Origin: Staphylococcus simulans
GTDB lineage: Bacteria > Bacillota > Bacilli > Staphylococcales > Staphylococcaceae
DNA: 58,261 nucleotides
Direction of reading: 5' to 3'
Assembly (NCBI RefSeq): GCF_003043455.1
Contig: NZ_PZGG01000010.1
Coordinates: 1 to 58,261 of the forward strand
In this document: positions 31,352 through 40,459 of the stretch, one piece after another
How the letters are laid out: each line of letters begins with the position of its first letter
Numbering within the stretch: position 1 is the stretch's first letter
Position numbers and translations under genes: made by a program
Notes under the pieces: generated by a model
The model's input: only the letters and a program-made list of their open reading frames with translations
The model's database searches: none
What the model was told of the DNA's origin: nothing

Positions 31352-31375
31352 TATTTTTTGAAAATCAGTTATAAT
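31348..31375 (+). promoter_or_regulatory. Promoter of thrS
   Basis: TTGATA and a perfect TATAAT are separated by 16 bases. The -35 overlaps the dnaI stop codon, so thrS is transcribed independently of the primosome operon without a terminator between them. Confidence 0.75.
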
Positions 31376-31381
31376 AGAATT

Positions 31382-31634
31382 AAATCTAAATCAACGTAAA
31401 CATTAAAGGATATGACATGTTATTCCCTGTTATACAGAAAGTTGCTGGTGATGAGAAAGCAGTTAACATATTAATATGTTACTCCCTTTAGATATATGAT
31501 ATTCGTAATGAGTATCCGGCTCAAGACCGTTATCTTATGCAGAGATAAGAAACAGTATCATGGGAATGTTCTGTTTCTTAAACTAGGGTGGTATCACGAG
31601 AGCCTCGTCCCTTTATTGGGCGGGGTTCTTTTTG
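31382..31634 (+). promoter_or_regulatory. T-box riboswitch leader of thrS
   Basis: A tRNA-Thr-sensing T-box leader. The conserved T-box sequence AGGGTGGTATCACGAG is at 31585-31600. Just upstream are a stem III-like hairpin (TTATCT/AGATAA) and a 9-base stem AAGAAACAG/CTGTTTCTT. The leader ends in a terminator hairpin (31599-31634: GCCTCGTCCC with GGGCGGGGT, then T5). Uncharged tRNA should favour the antiterminator. I could not fix the specifier codon with confidence. Confidence 0.92.
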
Positions 31635-31669
31635 TTTTACGTGAAGATTATAAATGGAGGCGTTTATGA

Positions 31670-33613
31670 ATGGATAAAATTAGTATTACATTTCCAGATG
31701 GCAACAGTTCTGAATTTGACAAAGGCATTACTACTGAAGAAATCGCACAATCAATCAGTCCGGGATTAAGAAAAAAAGCAGTAGCAGGTAAATTTAACGG
31801 ACAAATGGTTGATTTGACTCGTCCACTTGAAGAAGATGGATCAATTGAAATCGTTACACCGGGTAGCGAAGAAGCACTTGAAGTATTACGTCACTCAACT
31901 GCACATTTAATGGCACAAGCATTAAAACGTTTGTATGGTGACGTGAAATTCGGTGTAGGTCCTGTTATTGAAGGTGGTTTCTACTACGATTTCGATACAG
32001 ATGCTAAAATTTCATCAGACGATTTCCCTGAAATCGAAAAAACAATGAAACAAATTGTGAATGAAAATCATAAAATTGAACGTAAAGTAGTCAGCCGTGA
32101 GGAAGCAAAAGAATTCTTTAAAGATGATCCATATAAACAAGAATTAATCGATGCAATTCCTGAAGATGAAAACGTGACACTTTATACACAAGGTGAATTT
32201 ACTGACTTGTGCCGCGGTGTACATGTACCTTCAACTTCAAAAATTAAAGAGTTCAAACTGTTATCTACAGCGGGTGCTTACTGGCGTGGTGACAGCAATA
32301 ATAAAATGCTGCAACGTATTTACGGTACAGCGTTCTTCGATAAAAAAGAATTAAAAGCGCATTTGAAAATGCTTGAAGAGCGTAAAGAGCGTGACCACCG
32401 TAAAATCGGTAAAGAGTTAGACTTGTTCATGAACAGTCAATTAGTAGGTGCTGGTTTACCACTATGGTTACCAAACGGTGCGACAATTCGTCGTGAAATC
32501 GAACGTTACATCGTTGATAAAGAAGTCAGCTTAGGCTATGACCACGTTTATACACCAGTTTTAGCAAATGTTGACTTATACAAAACTTCTGGACACTGGG
32601 ATCATTATCAAGATGACATGTTCCCACCAATGAAATTGGATGAAACTGAAGAAATGGTTTTACGTCCAATGAACTGTCCACACCATATGATGATTTATAA
32701 AAATAAACCACACTCTTATAGAGAATTACCAATTCGTATTGCTGAATTAGGTACAATGCACCGTTACGAAGCAAGTGGTGCGGTATCAGGATTACAACGT
32801 GTACGTGGTATGACTTTAAATGATGCGCACATCTTCGTACGTCCAGACCAAATTAAAGAAGAGTTCAAACGTGTTGTTGAATTGGTTCAAGAAGTTTATA
32901 AAGATTTCGGTTTCGAAAACTACAGCTTCCGTTTAAGTTACCGTGACCCAGAAGATACTGAGAAGTACTTCGATGATGATGAAATGTGGAATAAAGCAGA
33001 AGCGATGTTGAAAGAAGCAGTAGATGAAATGAACTTACCGTATGAAGAAGCGGTGGGTGAAGCGGCATTCTACGGTCCTAAATTAGACGTTCAAGTTAAA
33101 ACAGCTATGGGTAAAGAAGAAACTTTATCTACAGTTCAACTTGACTTCTTATTACCAGAACGCTTCGACTTAGCATATATTGGTAAAGACGGAGAAGAAC
33201 ACCGTCCAGTAGTTATTCACCGTGGTGTGGTATCAACTATGGAACGTTTCGTCGCATTCTTAACTGAAGAAACAAAAGGGGCTTTCCCAACTTGGTTGGC
33301 ACCAATGCAAGTTGAAATTATCCCTGTTAACGTTGATTTACATTACGATTATGCACGTCAAATCCAAGATGAATTAAAATCACAAGGTGTGCGTGTTGAA
33401 ATTGATGATCGTAATGAAAAAATGGGTTATAAAATCCGTGAAGCTCAAATGCACAAAATCCCATATCAACTTGTAATCGGAGACAAAGAAATTGAAAATA
33501 ACGAAGTGAACGTGCGTAAGTATGGTTCTAAAGATCAAGAAACTGTAGAAAAAGATGAATTCATTTGGAATTTAGTGGATGAAATCCGTTTAAAAAAACA
33601 ACGTTCGAATTAA
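31670..33613 (+). CDS. thrS: Threonine-tRNA ligase
   Basis: Class II aminoacyl-tRNA synthetase charging tRNA-Thr. The 647-aa protein has an N-terminal TGS domain (1-62), the SAD editing domain (about 65-225, with [17 protein letters not shown], and [12 protein letters not shown]), then the catalytic core with zinc ligands in [10 protein letters not shown] near 338, the motif 2 region [20 protein letters not shown] near 365 and motif 3 [17 protein letters not shown] near 515, and a C-terminal anticodon-binding domain. GGAGG precedes the ATG. Expression is set by the T-box leader. Confidence 0.98.
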   Translation: MDKISITFPDGNSSEFDKGITTEEIAQSISPGLRKKAVAGKFNGQMVDLTRPLEEDGSIEIVTPGSEEALEVLRHSTAHLMAQALKRLYGDVKFGVGPVIEGGFYYDFDTDAKISSDDFPEIEKTMKQIVNENHKIERKVVSREEAKEFFKDDPYKQELIDAIPEDENVTLYTQGEFTDLCRGVHVPSTSKIKEFKLLSTAGAYWRGDSNNKMLQRIYGTAFFDKKELKAHLKMLEERKERDHRKIGKELDLFMNSQLVGAGLPLWLPNGATIRREIERYIVDKEVSLGYDHVYTPVLANVDLYKTSGHWDHYQDDMFPPMKLDETEEMVLRPMNCPHHMMIYKNKPHSYRELPIRIAELGTMHRYEASGAVSGLQRVRGMTLNDAHIFVRPDQIKEEFKRVVELVQEVYKDFGFENYSFRLSYRDPEDTEKYFDDDEMWNKAEAMLKEAVDEMNLPYEEAVGEAAFYGPKLDVQVKTAMGKEETLSTVQLDFLLPERFDLAYIGKDGEEHRPVVIHRGVVSTMERFVAFLTEETKGAFPTWLAPMQVEIIPVNVDLHYDYARQIQDELKSQGVRVEIDDRNEKMGYKIREAQMHKIPYQLVIGDKEIENNEVNVRKYGSKDQETVEKDEFIWNLVDEIRLKKQRSN

Positions 33614-33617
33614 GACC

Positions 33618-33646
33618 TTGAAATCAGGCGTGAATTAAGGTATATT
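33618..33646 (+). promoter_or_regulatory. Promoter of lysP
   Basis: TTGAAA and TATATT are separated by 17 bases, about 30 bases before the lysine riboswitch. I see no terminator between thrS and this promoter. Confidence 0.68.
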
Positions 33647-33675
33647 ACAATGTAGTTAATTAAATATTAAAAAAG

Positions 33676-33846
33676 TGTTAGAGGTTGCATCTTTGATGAG
33701 TTGCTTATCAGAAGCTTTATTGGAGCGTAGGTTGAATAAGTTAAAGGCAAAGATGCCGAAATTTACAATAGCCATAACTATTGTATTTTGGGTCAGTTTC
33801 CGAATAGGAACTGAACTGTCACATAATGTGATGTGCTACCGTATAT
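33676..33846 (+). promoter_or_regulatory. Lysine riboswitch (L box)
   Basis: Conserved L-box core words occur in order: GTTAGAGGTTGCAT, GAGCGTAGGT, AAGGCAAAGATGCCGAAA, TGGGTCAGTTTCCG and ACTGTCAC...GTGCTACC. The total length of about 170 bases fits the five-helix lysine aptamer. A terminator hairpin follows, so lysine binding should switch off the downstream permease. Confidence 0.93.
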
Positions 33847-33858
33847 GATAAATTTCAA

Positions 33859-33893
33859 ATGATGGTCGCATATCAAGCGGCCATCATTTTTTG
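33859..33893 (+). terminator. Regulated terminator of the lysine riboswitch
   Basis: GATGGTCGC pairs with GCGGCCATC (one G-U) and is followed by T6, 40 bases before the lysP start: the expression platform. Confidence 0.88.
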
Positions 33894-33932
33894 TATTCAT
33901 GCAAGCCTCTATACTAAAGAAAGGAATCGATT

Positions 33933-35420
33933 ATGAACAATCAATCTAATCAGGATGCAGGCATCCAAAGAGGTCTGAAAGACCGTCATATCTCCATGAT
34001 TGCTATCGGGGGATGTATCGGAACAGGATTATTCGTTACATCAGGCGGTGCAATTCATGACGCTGGACCACTTGGAGCATTAATCGCATACGCGGTTATC
34101 GGTATTATGGTGTTCTTCTTGATGACATCATTAGGAGAAATGGCAACGTACTTACCAGTATCTGGTTCATTCAGTACGTACGCAACACGATTTGTAGACC
34201 CATCATTAGGCTTTGCTTTAGGATGGAACTATTGGTTTAACTGGGTCATCACTGTAGCAGCGGACGTAACCATCGCAGCACAAGTTATCCAGTACTGGGA
34301 TCCAATGAAAGGCATTCCTGCATGGGCATGGAGTGTACTCTTCCTTATCATCATCTTCTCTTTAAACTCTTTATCAGTAAGAGTATATGGTGAAAGTGAA
34401 TATTGGTTTGCATTAATTAAAGTAGTAACAGTTATTGTCTTTATTGGTATCGGCTTACTTACTATTGTCGGAATTATGGGTGGAAAATTCATTGGTTTTG
34501 AAACATTCACTTCTGGTGATGGTCCAATCCTAGGTGGTAATTTAGGCGGAAGCTTATTATCAATCTTAGGTGTATTCTTAATTGCTGGTTTCTCATTCCA
34601 AGGGACAGAGTTAATCGGAATTACAGCAGGGGAATCAGAAAACCCTGAACGTGCAGTACCAAAAGCAATTAAACAAGTATTCTGGAGAATTTTATTATTC
34701 TATATTTTAGCTATCTTTGTAATTGGTATGATTATTCCTTATACTCATCCGGCATTGATGGGTGGAGAAGATAATATTGCAACATCACCATTTACATTAG
34801 TGTTTAAAAATGCTGGTTTAGCATTTGCGGCGTCATTTATGAACGCAGTTATCTTAACTTCAGTATTATCAGCAGGTAACTCAGGTATGTACGCATCAAC
34901 ACGTATGTTGTACTCTATGAGTAAAGATAAACTGGCAGCATCAGCTTTTGGTAAAACAACTAAGCATGGTGTACCATTCTTAGCATTGATTGCTACTGGT
35001 GTGGTAACAGTATTCATCTTCTTATTACAACACTTAAGCGGTGACGCATATGAATATATCGTTGCAGCAAGTGGTATGACAGGCTTTATCGCATGGGTCG
35101 GTATTGCAATTAGTCACTATCGATTCAGACGTGCATTTAAAGTCCAAAATTATGATAAACATGAATTGAAGTATAAAGCTAAATGGTTCCCATTCGGCCC
35201 GATTTTCGCAGGTATCTTATGTGTAATCGTTATTATCGGCCAAGATGTTGACTTCATTAAAACAGGTGATTTTGATCCGAACCGCTTTATCATCACTTAT
35301 ATGGGTATTCCAGTTTTCTTAGCATTCTTCTTGTATCACAAAATCAGATATAAAACTAAAAAAATACCATTGAAACAAGTTGACTTAAGTCAAGATGTGG
35401 ATATGAGCCAATTTAAATAA
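33933..35420 (+). CDS. lysP: Lysine-specific permease
   Basis: Lysine importer of the APC superfamily, 495 aa with about 12 membrane helices. The first-helix signature is HISMIAIGGCIGTGLFVTSG, and the conserved loop FSFQGTELIGITAGESENP sits near residue 225. Lysine specificity is supported strongly by the lysine riboswitch in its leader and by its thrS-lysP-infC position in staphylococci. AAAGGA precedes the ATG. It has only partial similarity to the permease at 16-17.5 kb. The infC promoter begins 15 bases after its stop, with no terminator between. Confidence 0.95.
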   Translation: MNNQSNQDAGIQRGLKDRHISMIAIGGCIGTGLFVTSGGAIHDAGPLGALIAYAVIGIMVFFLMTSLGEMATYLPVSGSFSTYATRFVDPSLGFALGWNYWFNWVITVAADVTIAAQVIQYWDPMKGIPAWAWSVLFLIIIFSLNSLSVRVYGESEYWFALIKVVTVIVFIGIGLLTIVGIMGGKFIGFETFTSGDGPILGGNLGGSLLSILGVFLIAGFSFQGTELIGITAGESENPERAVPKAIKQVFWRILLFYILAIFVIGMIIPYTHPALMGGEDNIATSPFTLVFKNAGLAFAASFMNAVILTSVLSAGNSGMYASTRMLYSMSKDKLAASAFGKTTKHGVPFLALIATGVVTVFIFLLQHLSGDAYEYIVAASGMTGFIAWVGIAISHYRFRRAFKVQNYDKHELKYKAKWFPFGPIFAGILCVIVIIGQDVDFIKTGDFDPNRFIITYMGIPVFLAFFLYHKIRYKTKKIPLKQVDLSQDVDMSQFK

Positions 35421-35435
35421 AGTTTGAAATTTTAA

Positions 35436-35464
35436 TTGACTTTGTCTTGTAATGTTGATATGAT
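35436..35464 (+). promoter_or_regulatory. Promoter of infC-rpmI-rplT
   Basis: TTGACT and TATGAT are separated by 17 bases, followed by the L20 leader. Confidence 0.75.
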
Positions 35465-35471
35465 TGTATAC

Positions 35472-35616
35472 GTTGAATACGAAACGAACCAAGTAGAAGC
35501 TTCCCGCTTCTCACCTGTAGCGACGCTTAAGGCTGTTGGCAGGTCCAAAACAACGTTACAATGATAACGTTGACTTTATGGAAAAGAGCGGGCACTTCTG
35601 TGTCCGCTCTTTTTTT
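35472..35616 (+). promoter_or_regulatory. Ribosomal protein L20 leader
   Basis: Leader RNA of infC-rpmI-rplT, matching the L20 leader of low-GC Firmicutes: hairpin GAAGCTTCCCGCTTC, a region mimicking the L20 site on 23S rRNA (CCTGTAGCGACGCTTAAGG), an AACGTTACAATGATAACGTT stem, then a terminator AAAGAGCGG/CCGCTCTTT with T7 (35582-35616). L20 binding should promote termination, giving feedback on its own operon. Confidence 0.9.
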
Positions 35617-35654
35617 ACTTGGGATATTTCGTAAATATAACGGAGGTGTTAACC

Positions 35655-36173
35655 ATAGCAAAAGATCAAACGCAAGTTAACGATAGAATTCGCGCAAGAG
35701 AAATTCGTGTCATTGGTCAAGACGGTGAACAAATCGGTGTTAAACAAAAACGTGAAGCACTAGAAATGGCGGATCGTGTTGGTTTAGATTTAGTCGTAGT
35801 AGCGCCTAACGCTAAACCACCTGTTGCTCGTATTATGGATTACGGTAAATACAAGTTCGAGCAACAGAAAAAAGAAAAAGAAATGAAGAAAAAACAAAAA
35901 GTTATCAACGTTAAAGAAATTCGTTTAAGTCCAACTATTGAGGAACATGACTTCCAAACTAAGTTGAAACAAGGACGCAAATTCTTAACTAAAGGCGATA
36001 AATGTAAAGTTTCAATTCGTTTCAGAGGACGTGCCATTACACATAAGGAAATTGGTCAACGTGTATTAGAGAAATTTGCAGGAGAATGCAAAGACATCGC
36101 TTCAGTTGAACAAAAGCCTAAAATGGAAGGCCGTCAAATGTTTATTATGCTAGCACCACTAGCAGAAAAATAA
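35655..36173 (+). CDS. infC: Translation initiation factor IF-3
   Basis: IF-3 binds the 30S subunit, blocks premature joining with 50S and checks start codons. The 172-aa protein starts [20 protein letters not shown] and contains an N domain (to about 80), a lysine-rich linker ([13 protein letters not shown]) and a C domain with [14 protein letters not shown]. The best start is ATA at 35655: CGGAGGTG lies at 35641-35648 at ideal distance, and no ATG, GTG or TTG fits; an in-frame GTG at 35646 is inside that ribosome site. Non-standard AUU/AUA starts on infC are known in bacteria and allow IF-3 to repress itself. Confidence 0.94.
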   Translation: MAKDQTQVNDRIRAREIRVIGQDGEQIGVKQKREALEMADRVGLDLVVVAPNAKPPVARIMDYGKYKFEQQKKEKEMKKKQKVINVKEIRLSPTIEEHDFQTKLKQGRKFLTKGDKCKVSIRFRGRAITHKEIGQRVLEKFAGECKDIASVEQKPKMEGRQMFIMLAPLAEK

Positions 36174-36204
36174 TTTTTAAAGATATTACAGGAGGAATTT
36201 CATT

Positions 36205-36405
36205 ATGCCTAAAATGAAAACACACCGCGGAGCAGCTAAACGTGTTAAAAGAACTGCTTCTGGTAAATTAAAACGTTCAAGAGCTTATACTTCTCACTTA
36301 TTCGCAAACAAAAGCACTAAACAAAAACGTCAATTACGTAAATCAGCTTTAGTTTCTAAAAGTGATATGAAACGTGTAGCACAATTATTAGCTTACAAAA
36401 AATAA
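36205..36405 (+). CDS. rpmI: 50S ribosomal protein L35
   Basis: A 66-aa, very basic ribosomal protein of the large subunit. It begins [20 protein letters not shown], the family signature, and includes [23 protein letters not shown] precedes the ATG by nine bases. Second gene of the infC-rpmI-rplT operon. Confidence 0.98.
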   Translation: MPKMKTHRGAAKRVKRTASGKLKRSRAYTSHLFANKSTKQKRQLRKSALVSKSDMKRVAQLLAYKK

Positions 36406-36515
36406 GTTATTAATGAGATAAACGCACAGGTCAGCTTTAGCTTTGAAATAAAGAAAGCGCCTGAAACCAATTAAAAATAATCAGAGTTATAGATATAACC
36501 AAGGAGGAATTCAAT

Positions 36516-36872
36516 ATGCCACGTGTTAAAGGTGGAACAGTAACAAGAGCGCGTCGTAAAAAAGTAATCAAATTAGCTAAAGGTTACTTCGGCTCTAAAC
36601 ATACTTTATATAAAGTAGCTAAACAACAAGTAATGAAATCAGGTCAATACGCATTCCGTGACCGCCGTCAAAGAAAACGTAATTTCCGTAAATTATGGAT
36701 TACTCGTATTAATGCGGCAGCTCGTAACCACGGCTTAAGCTACTCAAAATTAATGAACGGCTTAAAACAAGCTGACATCGACATCAACCGTAAAATGCTT
36801 TCTGAAATTGCGATTTCAGACGACAAAGCTTTCGGTGAATTAGTTGAAAAAGCTAAAGCAGCTTTAAAATAA
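36516..36872 (+). CDS. rplT: 50S ribosomal protein L20
   Basis: A 118-aa basic protein essential for early 50S assembly and the autogenous repressor of this operon. It starts [20 protein letters not shown] and contains the signature [20 protein letters not shown] near residue 60. AAGGAGG precedes the ATG. The 110-base gap from rpmI shows no promoter I trust. A terminator follows. Confidence 0.98.
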   Translation: MPRVKGGTVTRARRKKVIKLAKGYFGSKHTLYKVAKQQVMKSGQYAFRDRRQRKRNFRKLWITRINAAARNHGLSYSKLMNGLKQADIDINRKMLSEIAISDDKAFGELVEKAKAALK

Positions 36873-36884
36873 TGCACTTACAAT

Positions 36885-36927
36885 ACTCAATCATTGGTAG
36901 ATAAGCATACTGATGATTGAGTTTTTT
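36885..36927 (+). terminator. Terminator of infC-rpmI-rplT
   Basis: ACTCAATCAT pairs with ATGATTGAGT and is followed by T6. Confidence 0.82.
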
Positions 36928-36935
36928 AATACAAC

Positions 36936-36965
36936 TTTACGTGGATTTTAAAACTTTGATAGAAT
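36936..36965 (+). promoter_or_regulatory. Possible promoter of the Nudix gene
   Basis: TTTACG and TAGAAT are 18 bases apart, about 40 bases before the ATG at 37004. Confidence 0.45.
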
Positions 36966-37003
36966 ACAGACAAGTACATAAACACAAAGTAAAGGAGAAA
37001 CAC

Positions 37004-37615
37004 ATGTCGAAATTTGATGAAAGAATAATTGTAGTACCAAGAGAAATTGTTTTTAACCAAGAAAAAGATGCATTCAATGGTTTCTTATCAAAAAATGATC
37101 CATCAGGGGAAGCGATTTTCGATAACTTAGAAAAGTATGAAGTGAAACGTCGCGGCGATATGGAAGAAGATCCGACATATAAACAATTAATCTCATATTG
37201 TTTATTAGAGAACGAAAAAGGCGAAATATTAGTATATGAACGTCTGTCAGGTGGTGGTGAAAGTCGTTTACATGGACAGTCATCGATAGGTGTCGGCGGT
37301 CATATGAATGATGTGATGGATGCACAATCCATTAATGAGGTCCTACGTGTTAACGCACAACGTGAATTAGAAGAAGAAGTAGGACTAAATAGCAGTAAAA
37401 CACAAAATATGGAATACATCGGTTTTATAAATGATGACACGAATGAAGTCGGAGAAGTTCATTTAGGTGTCGTATTTAAAATTAGAGTAGATTCTAATAG
37501 TGTTGAAGCAAAAGAAACTGATACACTTAAAATCAAATGGATGAATCAAGGCAAAATTGATAATTACGATGACTTTGAAACATGGAGTGCATTAATCTTA
37601 AAAGCATTTAATTAG
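37004..37615 (+). CDS. Nudix-family hydrolase
   Basis: A 203-aa protein with a C-terminal Nudix fold: VGGHMND followed by the catalytic helix NEVLRVNAQRELEEEVGL near residues 109-126, carrying the REUxEExGU core that binds divalent metal. The usual glycine five residues before the first glutamate is replaced, and the GGH sits farther upstream, so the loop is longer than the textbook box. The first 70 residues (MSKFDERIIVVPREIVFNQ) are a conserved family-specific extension. The substrate is unknown to me. ATG at 37004 follows AAAGGAGAAA; the upstream in-frame start has no ribosome site and overlaps the rplT terminator. The next gene begins 15 bases later, probably in the same operon. Confidence 0.88.
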   Translation: MSKFDERIIVVPREIVFNQEKDAFNGFLSKNDPSGEAIFDNLEKYEVKRRGDMEEDPTYKQLISYCLLENEKGEILVYERLSGGGESRLHGQSSIGVGGHMNDVMDAQSINEVLRVNAQRELEEEVGLNSSKTQNMEYIGFINDDTNEVGEVHLGVVFKIRVDSNSVEAKETDTLKIKWMNQGKIDNYDDFETWSALILKAFN

Positions 37616-37630
37616 AAGCGGGTGTAAACA

Positions 37631-38572
37631 ATGACTGATATAATCCCATTTCCACAAAATCAAGCCAAATTGATTAATGATATTAAAACATCTTTTAAGC
37701 ATGAACAATATGATGAGATGTATGACACTTTTATGAAGTATGAGAAAGATTTTGAGCTCGATACTGAATTAGCTTTATTAAAGTGTGAAATGCTTTTACG
37801 AATGGAACAATATTTAGAGTTGAGAGAAGAAGCGATTATCTTATTGAAACAAGGTTTCGATGCATACAATCGTTTAATGGTTTACTACATGACTAGTTTG
37901 CATGGCTTAGGTCAATATTATGAATGTGTAGAACTTTTCAATCAAATTATTGATCAAGTGAAAGATCATGATATACGTATGCAGTTGTTTCCTATAAAAG
38001 AAGATGCGCAAATGCAGCTGAATCAAAATAAGAAACACTATATTTCAAAAATGAGCCGCTTTACATCTTTAAATATTGATCAACAACTTTATTTGTTGTT
38101 TGATATGATGCATGAAGGTCAATATGGCTTTGCTGAAACTTTCGCTGAAATATTAAACCAAGAGCAACTTCATTCACATGTGCAGACGATTATCTTAGAA
38201 TATTTGAAAAAAGCCCAGTATCAACATCAAATTCATTTCATTAAAAATAATGCAGCATTCGAAGTGTTGCCAAAAGCATTGCCGGGACTCGAAAATGCGG
38301 CTTTCACACAAAAAGTGATTCCAGCAGTGATGCAGCGTTTTGAAGACCAATTCGGCAGTCAGATGCGTAGTGAAATTTCACAGATGTTACAAGGCTTCGC
38401 TATTGGTATTTATCCACTGGAAATCGAAGAGGAAGCACCTGTAGAAGATTGGATAGACACATTCTTTAATTATATAGAAAGTATGTTGAATCTTTCGGAA
38501 TCAGCAGAAAAAGATATGAGTGAGCCTGTCTTAAAGTGGATTCATGCGATTGAACAGAATATCACTCAATAA
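37631..38572 (+). CDS. TPR-like protein (YsoA-like position)
   Basis: A 313-aa soluble, helix-rich protein with no signal peptide or membrane segment. The repeated helix pairs in residues 10-150 (EQYDEMYDTFMKYEKDFELD, LLKCEMLLRMEQYLELREEA, YYMTSLHGLGQYYECVELFN) look like tetratricopeptide repeats, so a protein-binding scaffold is likely. It lies directly before tig, where Bacillus has the TPR protein YsoA, suggesting the same family. No function can be assigned. The second half (about 160-313) is acidic and divergent. GCGGGTG is a modest ribosome site. Confidence 0.75.
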   Translation: MTDIIPFPQNQAKLINDIKTSFKHEQYDEMYDTFMKYEKDFELDTELALLKCEMLLRMEQYLELREEAIILLKQGFDAYNRLMVYYMTSLHGLGQYYECVELFNQIIDQVKDHDIRMQLFPIKEDAQMQLNQNKKHYISKMSRFTSLNIDQQLYLLFDMMHEGQYGFAETFAEILNQEQLHSHVQTIILEYLKKAQYQHQIHFIKNNAAFEVLPKALPGLENAAFTQKVIPAVMQRFEDQFGSQMRSEISQMLQGFAIGIYPLEIEEEAPVEDWIDTFFNYIESMLNLSESAEKDMSEPVLKWIHAIEQNITQ

Positions 38573-38657
38573 TTGGGGTAATATGATATTATTGACCTTG
38601 ATAGAAATATAAAAAACAGTTTGTTATAACATTGCGTAGTCGTTCTAATCACGAGGT

Positions 38658-38686
38658 TTGTAACCAATTTATACGTATGCTATAAT
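38658..38686 (+). promoter_or_regulatory. Promoter of tig
   Basis: TTGTAA and a perfect TATAAT are separated by 17 bases, with a TG one base before the -10 (extended -10). Confidence 0.78.
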
Positions 38687-38733
38687 GAAAAAGTTGAAAA
38701 ATTAAAAAAGGATTATCATGGAGGTTTTTATAC

Positions 38734-40059
38734 ATGACAGCAACATGGGAAAAAAAGGAAGGTAACCAAGGCGTTTTAGAAGTTACAGTTCCTGCTAAAA
38801 AAGTAGATCAAGCAATCGATCAAGCATTCAAGAAAGTAGTTAAACAAGTAAATATTCCTGGTTTCCGTAAAGGGAAAGTTCCTCGCCAAATTTTTGAACA
38901 ACGTTTTGGTGTAGAAGCACTTTACCAAGATGCAGTAGATATCTTATTACCAGAAGCTTATGGTGAAGCTATCGAAGAAACTGGTATCAAACCAGTTGAT
39001 CAACCAGAAATCGAAGTAACACAAATCGAAAAAGGTAAAGACTTGAAATTCAACGCTACTGTTACAGTTGAACCAGAAGTAAAACTTGGTGAATACAAAG
39101 GTCTTGAAATTGAAAGACAAAATGCTGAATTAACAGACGAAGAATTACAAGAACAAATTGATCACAGCTTAGGTCACTTAGCTGAAATGGTAATCAAAGA
39201 AGACGGTACAGTTGAAGAAGGCGATACTGTAAACTTAGACTTCGATGGTTATGTTGATGGTGAACAATTTGAAGGCGGACAAGCTGAAGGTTACGATTTA
39301 GAAATCGGTTCAGGTATGTTCATCCCTGGTTTCGAAGAACAATTAGTTGGCTTAAAAACTGGTGAAGAAAAAGACGTTAAAGTTACATTCCCAGAAGAAT
39401 ACCACGCTGAAGAATTAGCTGGTAAAGAAGCAACATTCAAAGTTAAAATCAATGAAATCAAATACAAAAATGTTCCAGAATTAGACGATGAAATTGCAAA
39501 TGAATTAGATTCAGATGCAGATAACGTTGAAGAATATAAAGAAAATCTTCGCAAACGTCTTGAAGAAGAAAAGAAAGTCAATGCTGAAAATGTTGAAAAA
39601 GAAGAAGCAATCAACAAAGCAGTTGAAAATGCTGAAGTAGACATCCCAGAAGCAATGATTAACACTGAGTTAAACCGCATGATGCAAGAATTCGAACAAC
39701 GTATTCAACAATCTGGTTTAAACTTAGAAACTTACTTCCAAATCTCTGGTCAAGATGAATCTCAATTAAGAGAACAAATGAAAGACGATGCAGAAGCACG
39801 TGTTAAAACTAACTTAACATTAACTGCAATTGCGAATGCTGAAGACGTAGAAGCATCTGAAGAAGATGTAGATAAAGAGTTAGAAGCAATGAGTACACAA
39901 TTCGGTATCTCTGCAGAAGATATCAAGAAAACATTAGGCAACACTGACTTAATTAAAGGTGATGTACGTGTTAAAAAAGTTATCGATTTATTGGTAGACA
40001 ATGCTAAATTTGTTGAAGGTAAAGAAGATAACAAAGAAGAAGAAAAAGAAGAAAAATAA
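38734..40059 (+). CDS. tig: Trigger factor (ribosome-associated peptidyl-prolyl isomerase)
   Basis: Chaperone that meets nascent chains at the ribosome exit tunnel. The 441-aa protein has the N-terminal ribosome-binding domain with the signature [17 protein letters not shown] near residue 44, a central FKBP-type isomerase domain (about 150-245, with [20 protein letters not shown]), and a helical C-terminal chaperone domain. The tail is highly acidic/lysine mixed ([14 protein letters not shown]). GGAGG precedes the ATG. No clear intrinsic terminator follows; instead a structured spacer lies before clpX. Confidence 0.97.
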   Translation: MTATWEKKEGNQGVLEVTVPAKKVDQAIDQAFKKVVKQVNIPGFRKGKVPRQIFEQRFGVEALYQDAVDILLPEAYGEAIEETGIKPVDQPEIEVTQIEKGKDLKFNATVTVEPEVKLGEYKGLEIERQNAELTDEELQEQIDHSLGHLAEMVIKEDGTVEEGDTVNLDFDGYVDGEQFEGGQAEGYDLEIGSGMFIPGFEEQLVGLKTGEEKDVKVTFPEEYHAEELAGKEATFKVKINEIKYKNVPELDDEIANELDSDADNVEEYKENLRKRLEEEKKVNAENVEKEEAINKAVENAEVDIPEAMINTELNRMMQEFEQRIQQSGLNLETYFQISGQDESQLREQMKDDAEARVKTNLTLTAIANAEDVEASEEDVDKELEAMSTQFGISAEDIKKTLGNTDLIKGDVRVKKVIDLLVDNAKFVEGKEDNKEEEKEEK

Positions 40060-40402
40060 TTCATTCATTTCCAATTGAATAAATGAATAGGTAGAGGGTG
40101 AAGTTGCATAGTAACTGATTCATACTAAGATGCATGTGCATCATATGAATTATAATGTGTGATTTCATCCTCTACAGTGATTTATGGTCGAAATCATTTC
40201 GTTTTAGAGATGCTTATGCTATATTGTTTGTAAGCAATTTTGTTGCATAACCTTTACAAAATGATATATTCAATATACAAGTTGATAAAGTAATGAAATC
40301 ACCATAGATATAATAATATTAATTGTAAATGAACTAAAACCTGAAAAAATGTCGGATATATACAGGTTTTAAAAGTAACGATAAAGTCTATAAACACATT
40401 TA
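40060..40402. other. tig-clpX spacer with strong secondary structure
   Basis: A gene-free spacer. At 40091-40175 the arms GTAGAGGGTGAA and TTCATCCTCTAC (one G-U) enclose a nested stem GATTCATA/TATGAATT and an apical GATGC/GCATC hairpin. At 40336-40370 AAAACCTG pairs with CAGGTTTT around a 19-base loop, a possible weak terminator. TTTGTAA/TTACAAA arms occur near 40228-40262. No open reading frame with a ribosome site is seen. The structure could be a 3' UTR element or a small RNA. Confidence 0.5.
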
Positions 40403-40431
40403 TTGCATACTATAAAGTGTTTTAGTATAGT
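40403..40431 (+). promoter_or_regulatory. Promoter of clpX
   Basis: TTGCAT and TATAGT are separated by 17 bases. An ATACTA/TAGTAT inverted repeat (40407-40428) spans the spacer. Confidence 0.62.
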
Positions 40432-40459
40432 CTTTATGGAATAGAGGTGTAAATAATAA

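Noticed and set aside
35619..35654. TTG start at 35619 for infC
   Set aside because: It would add 12 residues absent from IF-3 and begins right at the leader terminator, upstream of the real ribosome site.
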